Source of the DNA: Ostrinia nubilalis
Lineage: Eukaryota; Arthropoda; Insecta; Lepidoptera; Crambidae
NCBI RefSeq assembly: GCF_963855985.1
Contig: NC_087098.1
Location: 16,326,501-16,390,500, forward strand
Direction of reading: 5' to 3'
DNA: 64,000 nucleotides
How positions within the stretch are numbered: the first letter of the stretch is position 1; the number at the start of each line of letters is the position of its first letter. Both the position numbers and the translations under genes were made by a program. Below are positions 61,201-64,000 of the stretch, in pieces. A model generated the notes under the pieces. The model saw only the letters and a program-made list of their open reading frames with translations. It was not told where the DNA came from and did no database searches.

Positions 61201-63290
61201 ATTCGAGCAAAAGTCCTCTCACATTATTTACAAACAGCGCAAGAGTCAGAAATCTTAGGGATCCCTTAGTACGATTCCAGAAAAAAAAAAACATTTTTAA
61301 TCAGTTTTTACTGGTGATATGTTTCAGTTTGATATGGCGTGCCAAGAATGGCGGCGGACCTTGGTAGGCACGATCCACAGCGTAGGCCTCTTCGCCGCTC
61401 TGCCCCTCACAGCCTACGTTTCTGACACGTAAGTTGATTCATATTAAAGTATGATTCACATCATATGACGACCCGATTCATTGACTATTTGGATATAATT
61501 CATATGCAAGCTAGAACAAGCAGACATAGAATCTTGATAGGAATTTGATGTGTTTTTATAATTAGGGGTGGCGCCTAGCAGTGAGCCTCAACAGTAAGGC
61601 GATTATCACACTGCACCGCGCTCCGCCGCGGTCCGCGTGGCGACATATGTATAACGAATCCCGCTCGCAAAAGCATTGTCACTGTGTTGTGCCGCGCGTG
61701 TTTTCTATACATACTGAGGTACTTGCATACACTGATCAAATCTGTCGTCCCGCGTACCGCGGCGGAGCGCGGTGCAGTGTGATAATCGCCTAATGTTATT
61801 GTAACAAGTGGCTCTCTTGGTAATTTTCATAAAATCATAATGAAATTTTCAGCTGGGGTCGTCGCACAGCGTTCGTGCTCACCGCAGTGTCGGCGGGCGT
61901 GATGGGGCTGATCCGTTCGTTCTCGACCAACTACATCACGTACCTGGTCTTCGAGTTCCTCGACCCTATGCTGGGGTCTGGGGTCTACAGCAGTGGCTTT
62001 ATTCTTGGTATGTTCACAAGCTGTCCACGAAGTCCTTAGCTTTGTCTGTATTTTCATTGTCTGTCACTACATATTGATTATATTTTTTATTTAGAGAAAT
62101 CATAAATTTTTCTCTTTTTATTTCTAGCTCTTGAAATGGTTGGTCTCAACAGGCGAGTTCTCGGAGGAAACATCATCTCATGTTCCTTCGCTCTCGGTCA
62201 AGTATCCCTAGCGCTGGTCGCTTGGGGCATCCCCTACTGGCGGACCCTCACAAGGGTTCTTTATGCACCTTCTCTACTCTTTATATTCTACTTCTTCGTC
62301 ATCGAGGAGAGTGTAAGATGGCTACTCAGCAAAGGTAATAAGAAAGAAGCTGCCCGAATAATTTTCAAAGCAGCCAAAATTAATAATAAAAAGTTATCAC
62401 CTGAATCTATAAAACAGTTAACGGAAGAGCCTCAGCAGGAGGATTCTAAGCCGACTCACACAGAAATACACCCAATCGCACCCGAGAAGAAAGAAAGGTC
62501 TCTAACGATGCAAGTGTTGAGATCTAGAATCATGTTGTCTCGGATATTCATTTGCTCGTTCTGGTGGATCACCGTGACGTTCATCTACTACGGGCTGTCC
62601 ATCAACTCGGTGTCGCTGGCCGGCAACATGTACGTGAACTACATCCTCACGTGCCTGGTGGAGATCCCGGGCTACTGCATCAGCGTCATCACGCTGGACC
62701 GCTTCGGTCGGAAGGGCTCCATCATGACAGCGTTCTTCATTTGCGGGATTTCACTCGTCTCACTGCCGTTTGTGCCAGCCGGTAAGCGTATAGTTATTAC
62801 TTTGTATTTAGATTTTGCCTTTATTACATAATTACCATTAGTAGACACACTAAAGTTAACACACAAGTAAAGTAAGATAGCCAATTCCTCCGTGGTTGAG
62901 GATTTCGGGTGAAGCTCGCTTCCACCTTCGGCCTGATTGTCACTTACCATCAGGTGAGATACGGGCCAAGAGCTTCCTCGTAGTGGATAAAAAGAAATTA
63001 CATGTATACCTGTAGAAAATATGTAGCACATATCAAAGTTCATAAGTAGTTGTCTGATAAAAAAAATCACTAGCCTTAGCTCCATGTAGACGTAGCGTTG
63101 CATTCCAGGTCTAGCCTGGCTGCTGACGTCGCTGAACATGCTGGGCAAGCTGTGCATCAGCATGGCCTTCAGCAGCATCTACATCTACACGTCGGAGCTG
63201 TTCCCCACGGCCGCGCGCCACCGCCTGCTGGGGCTGTGCTCCATGGTCGGCAGGGTGGGCTCGATCGTTGCGCCGCAAACGCCACTGCTG
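49120..63290 (+). CDS. SLC22-type organic cation transporter, 5' part, 6 exons
   Basis: Exons are 49120-49283, 56799-57000, 61328-61428, 61853-62007, 62128-62781 and 63109-63290; all GT-AG, phases agree, 1458 nt (486 codons). The start ATG at 49120 has a good context (gtcgccATGacc). Features in order: LGQFGRYQ and TM1; a Cys-containing extracellular loop; the MFS loop YVSDTWGRR; six TMs; the SLC22 motif [20 protein letters not shown] and an acidic cytoplasmic loop; TMs with [10 protein letters not shown]; and [20 protein letters not shown]. Family knowledge: SLC22 proteins are 12-TM plasma-membrane facilitators of organic cations, anions or carnitine. Substrate cannot be read here. About 60 residues are missing after the window. 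Confidence 0.93.
49284..50265. other. SLC22 intron 1, first part, unassigned
   Basis: About 980 bp AT-rich with no recognised element ends. Confidence 0.4.
50269..50476. mobile_element. TIR element with TTA duplication (PIF/Harbinger-like)
   Basis: GGCCCAGAACAGACGGTAAA faces its near-complement at the right end ('caccgtctgttctgggcc'), flanked by TTA (50266-50268, 50477-50479). The subterminal 'gcaactgcaacgaaactgca' also pairs. Confidence 0.85.
50480..51549. other. SLC22 intron 1, unassigned, with an 'aaaaccactttt' palindromic motif
   Basis: Around 50692-50745 'gcagtcaaaagtggttttga' and 'gagttttgactgc' form a small inverted motif also seen near 44681 and 58432. The rest is AT-rich. Confidence 0.45.
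51550..52499 (+). mobile_element. Pogo/Tigger-like element K (TA duplication) with transposase remnant
   Basis: GGGGAGGTGAGCCCAAAGCG is matched in reverse at the right end ('gctttgggcccatctcccc'), flanked by TA. The remnant at 52168-52245 reads [20 protein letters not shown] and then TSVTRL, the signature of the CENP-B-type DNA-binding half of pogo/Tigger transposases. The terminal word 'caaagcgggta' recurs inside in both orientations (51577, 51917, 52276, 52475). No DDE domain remains. Confidence 0.82.
52857..53039. mobile_element. TIR element with TTA duplication, 183 bp
   Basis: GAGTAGGCGCACACCGTTGA is inverted at the end ('tcaacggtgtgcgcctactc'), flanked by TTA (52854-52856, 53040-53042). 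Non-coding. Confidence 0.85.
53043..55353. other. SLC22 intron 1, unassigned 2.3 kb
   Basis: No long frame and no recognised transposon ends. A moderately GC-rich stretch at 54080-54220 has no exon signature. Confidence 0.4.
55354..56510 (-). mobile_element. Pogo-like element L (TA duplication) with C-terminal zinc-finger remnant
   Basis: GGGGAAAGTAGTACGAGATG is matched in reverse at the right end ('actcgtactactttcccc'), flanked by TA. On the minus strand, 55743-55937 encodes [20 protein letters not shown] and FICD, the PHD-like C-terminal finger often found at the end of insect pogo/jerky-type transposases. The end word 'gatgatcccc'/'gatcatctt' recurs at about 55370, 55551, 55568, 55587, 56042, 56068 and 56469. 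Confidence 0.78.
56799..57000 (+). CDS. SLC22 transporter exon 2, extracellular loop
   Basis: Acceptor 'catgtttccag' ends at 56798 and donor GAG|GTGAGT starts at 57001; phase 2 in, phase 0 out. It encodes [20 protein letters not shown] and [20 protein letters not shown], ending [12 protein letters not shown]. The spaced cysteines and N-x-T sites fit the large glycosylated loop between TM1 and TM2 of SLC22. Confidence 0.92.
57071..57193. mobile_element. TIR element with TTA duplication, 123 bp
   Basis: TGGTGCGTCCACATTGGGCG is inverted at the end ('cgcccagtctggacgcacca'), flanked by TTA (57068-57070, 57194-57196). It lies 70 bp after the SLC22 exon 2 donor. Confidence 0.85.
57197..58239. other. 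SLC22 intron 2, unassigned
   Basis: About 1 kb. A GC-richer patch at 57690-57790 ('cacccgacctatcgggagat') has a short inverted word but no recognised ends. Confidence 0.4.
58240..59590. repeat. 178-bp satellite, six units plus a partial
   Basis: 'cctttagctacagac' recurs in every unit. Units begin at about 58240, 58634, 58812, 58993, 59171, 59349 and 59527, and all are 178-181 bp once the insertion in unit 1 is removed. Outer units are more divergent than the middle ones, as expected from unequal exchange. Confidence 0.93.
58347..58554. mobile_element. hAT-type short TIR element (8-bp duplication CTCTAGAG) in satellite unit 1
   Basis: CAGTGGTTCTTAACCGGTGG is matched in reverse by the right end ('ggttaagaaccactg'), flanked by CTCTAGAG (58339-58346 and 58555-58562). 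The sibling units ('gacgctctagacac') show the empty site. Its centre carries a 'ggtcaaaaccactttt' palindromic motif. Confidence 0.92.
59591..61327. other. SLC22 intron 2, unassigned
   Basis: About 1.7 kb AT-rich intron with no recognised gene or element ends. Confidence 0.4.
61328..61428 (+). CDS. SLC22 transporter exon 3
   Basis: Acceptor 'gatatgtttcag' ends at 61327 and donor AC|GTAAGT starts at 61429; phase 0 in, phase 2 out. It encodes [20 protein letters not shown] and [14 protein letters not shown], i.e. the FDLVC-type SLC22 motif, TM2 and the start of the MFS loop. Confidence 0.93.
61597..61793. mobile_element. TIR element, family H, copy 2 (uninterrupted)
   Basis: 'ggcgattatcacactgcacc' is inverted at the end ('gcagtgtgataatcgcct'). 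Sequence matches 14186-14506 apart from the insertion in that copy. Confidence 0.85.
61853..62007 (+). CDS. SLC22 transporter exon 4
   Basis: Acceptor 'aaattttcag' ends at 61852 and donor G|GTATGT starts at 62008; phase 2 in, phase 1 out. It encodes [20 protein letters not shown] and [20 protein letters not shown], i.e. the end of the (D)xxGRR loop, TM3 and TM4. Confidence 0.93.
62128..62781 (+). CDS. SLC22 transporter exon 5 (large)
   Basis: Acceptor 'ttatttctag' ends at 62127 and donor G|GTAAGC starts at 62782; phase 1 in and out. It carries [22 protein letters not shown]5-6, [20 protein letters not shown], a hydrophilic Glu/Gln/Pro loop, then TM7-9 with [15 protein letters not shown]. The reading frame agrees with SLC22 over its whole length. 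Confidence 0.95.
62874..62992 (+). mobile_element. SINE 3' part, same family as 12291-12620
   Basis: 'agatagccaattcctccgtg' to 'aagagcttcctcgtagtgga' matches the body and tail of the tRNA-derived SINE. The tRNA head is missing. It lies in the intron after exon 5. Confidence 0.82.
63109..63290 (+). CDS. SLC22 transporter exon 6
   Basis: Acceptor 'tgcattccag' ends at 63108 and donor CTG|GTCAGT starts at 63291; phase 1 in, phase 0 out. It encodes [40 protein letters not shown] and [15 protein letters not shown], the well-known SLC22 segment around TM10-11. The last exon(s) lie beyond the window. Confidence 0.93.
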
Positions 63291-63690
63291 GTCAGTACAA
63301 TATTTGGAAAACTCACCCAATGTATTCATTGGACCTCCTTTTACAAAAGCGCTTAGGTACTGCAGAAGCTGAAAAAAGAACAGGTTTGGAATCGGCAGGG
63401 TGGGCTCGATCGTTGCGCCGCAAACGCCACTGCTGGTCAGTACAATATTTGGAAAACTCACGCAATATACCGTCATTGGACCTCCTTTTACAAAGGCTCT
63501 TAGGTGCTGCAGAAGCTGAAAAAAGAACAGGTTTGGAATCGGCAGGGTGGGCTCGATCGTTGCGCCGCAAACGCCACTGCTGGTCAGTACAATATTTGGA
63601 AAACTCACCCAGTATATTCATTGGACCTCCTTTTACGAAAGCTCTTAGGTGCTGCAGAAGCGACAAGAGGAACAGGTTTGGAAAAAAATT
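63248..63690 (+). repeat. 145-147-bp x 3 tandem array of SLC22 exon 6 3' end plus donor
   Basis: 'cggcagggtgggctcgatcg' recurs at 63248, 63393 and 63540. Each unit has 43 bp of exon, the donor GTCAGT and about 100 bp of intron ending 'caggtttggaat'. Copies 2 and 3 lack the rest of the exon. The third copy degenerates after 'gcagaagc'. Confidence 0.95.
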
Positions 63691-64000
63691 GGATTCGTAA
63701 GTCTCAACTGTTGCCTTACTAGATGGTAACGTAATACATATAGATAGGTAAGTAACTGTCTACAATTGAGGGTAGATTCTAAAGTCCATCCAATTTCTAA
63801 GCGATGTTCTGCTGACAGACATCTAAAATATTGAAAGTCGATTATAAATAGGAGAAGACTTGCGTGAAGATAGAACATAATCATTCTAGAAAATTTTAAA
63901 CATTCATGTTGACGACCTTTCTAAAAAAATGTATTACCAGGAGTCGCGTAGTATTCAAATTCAAATTATATACTAAAAAATCAATAGTTAATGCCCGTTG
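63691..64000. other. SLC22 intron continuing past the window
   Basis: AT-rich intron with no recognised exon; the terminal coding part of SLC22 is not in view. Confidence 0.5.

Noticed and set aside
63098..63700. Minus-strand and out-of-frame repeats as a separate gene
   Set aside because: Explained by the three tandem copies of the SLC22 exon 6 edge.

Overview
This is a eukaryotic nuclear window, almost certainly from a lepidopteran insect. It has spliced genes with GT-AG introns, AT-rich introns and spacers, GC-rich exons, and many short 5'-truncated RTE non-LTR copies ending in (ATGATG)n next to 'gacgtccactgctg'-type sequence, a hallmark of moth and butterfly genomes. No prokaryotic genes, CRISPR arrays or true tRNA/rRNA genes were seen.

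Two host genes are present, both on the + strand. (1) Positions 859-34876 hold the 3' part of a TTC7 homolog, the TPR scaffold of the PI4KIIIalpha/EFR3/hyccin plasma-membrane complex. Eleven exons join with consistent phases to 1605 nt (534 codons plus TGA). About 300 N-terminal residues must lie before the window. (2) Positions 49120-63290 hold the 5' part of an SLC22-type organic cation transporter. Six exons join to 1458 nt (486 codons). The last transmembrane segments must lie after the window.

The rest is mostly mobile DNA. TTC7 introns hold a non-autonomous hAT with an internal 103-bp minisatellite (3196-4973), TIR elements, a 5'-truncated RTE with an open 592-codon frame (8281-10059), a dead Tc1 transposon (14601-16462) and a nested pile at 19484-31840. 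That pile is an RTE fragment split by an LTR-type element (CTAC duplication), which is split by a large coding-poor LTR element with identical LTRs (GTAT duplication). The 3' LTR of the second is split by a foldback TIR element (TA duplication), which is split by an unclassified 1957-bp TIR element. The intergenic part (35-49 kb) and the SLC22 introns hold pogo/Tigger-like derivatives, small palindromic TIR elements and a 178-bp satellite.

The most unusual theme is repeated tandem amplification across exon edges. Three TTC7 exons and one SLC22 exon have their 3' end plus 5' splice site copied in tandem (144 bp x6, 124 bp x9, 48 bp x about 19, 145-147 bp x3), and one TTC7 3' splice site has a decoy duplicate. 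Several TIR elements and retroposons sit within 5-60 bp of TTC7 splice sites. One retroposon appears to have changed a weak 5' splice site into a consensus one. All assignments rest on reading the sequence and family knowledge; no searches were run.
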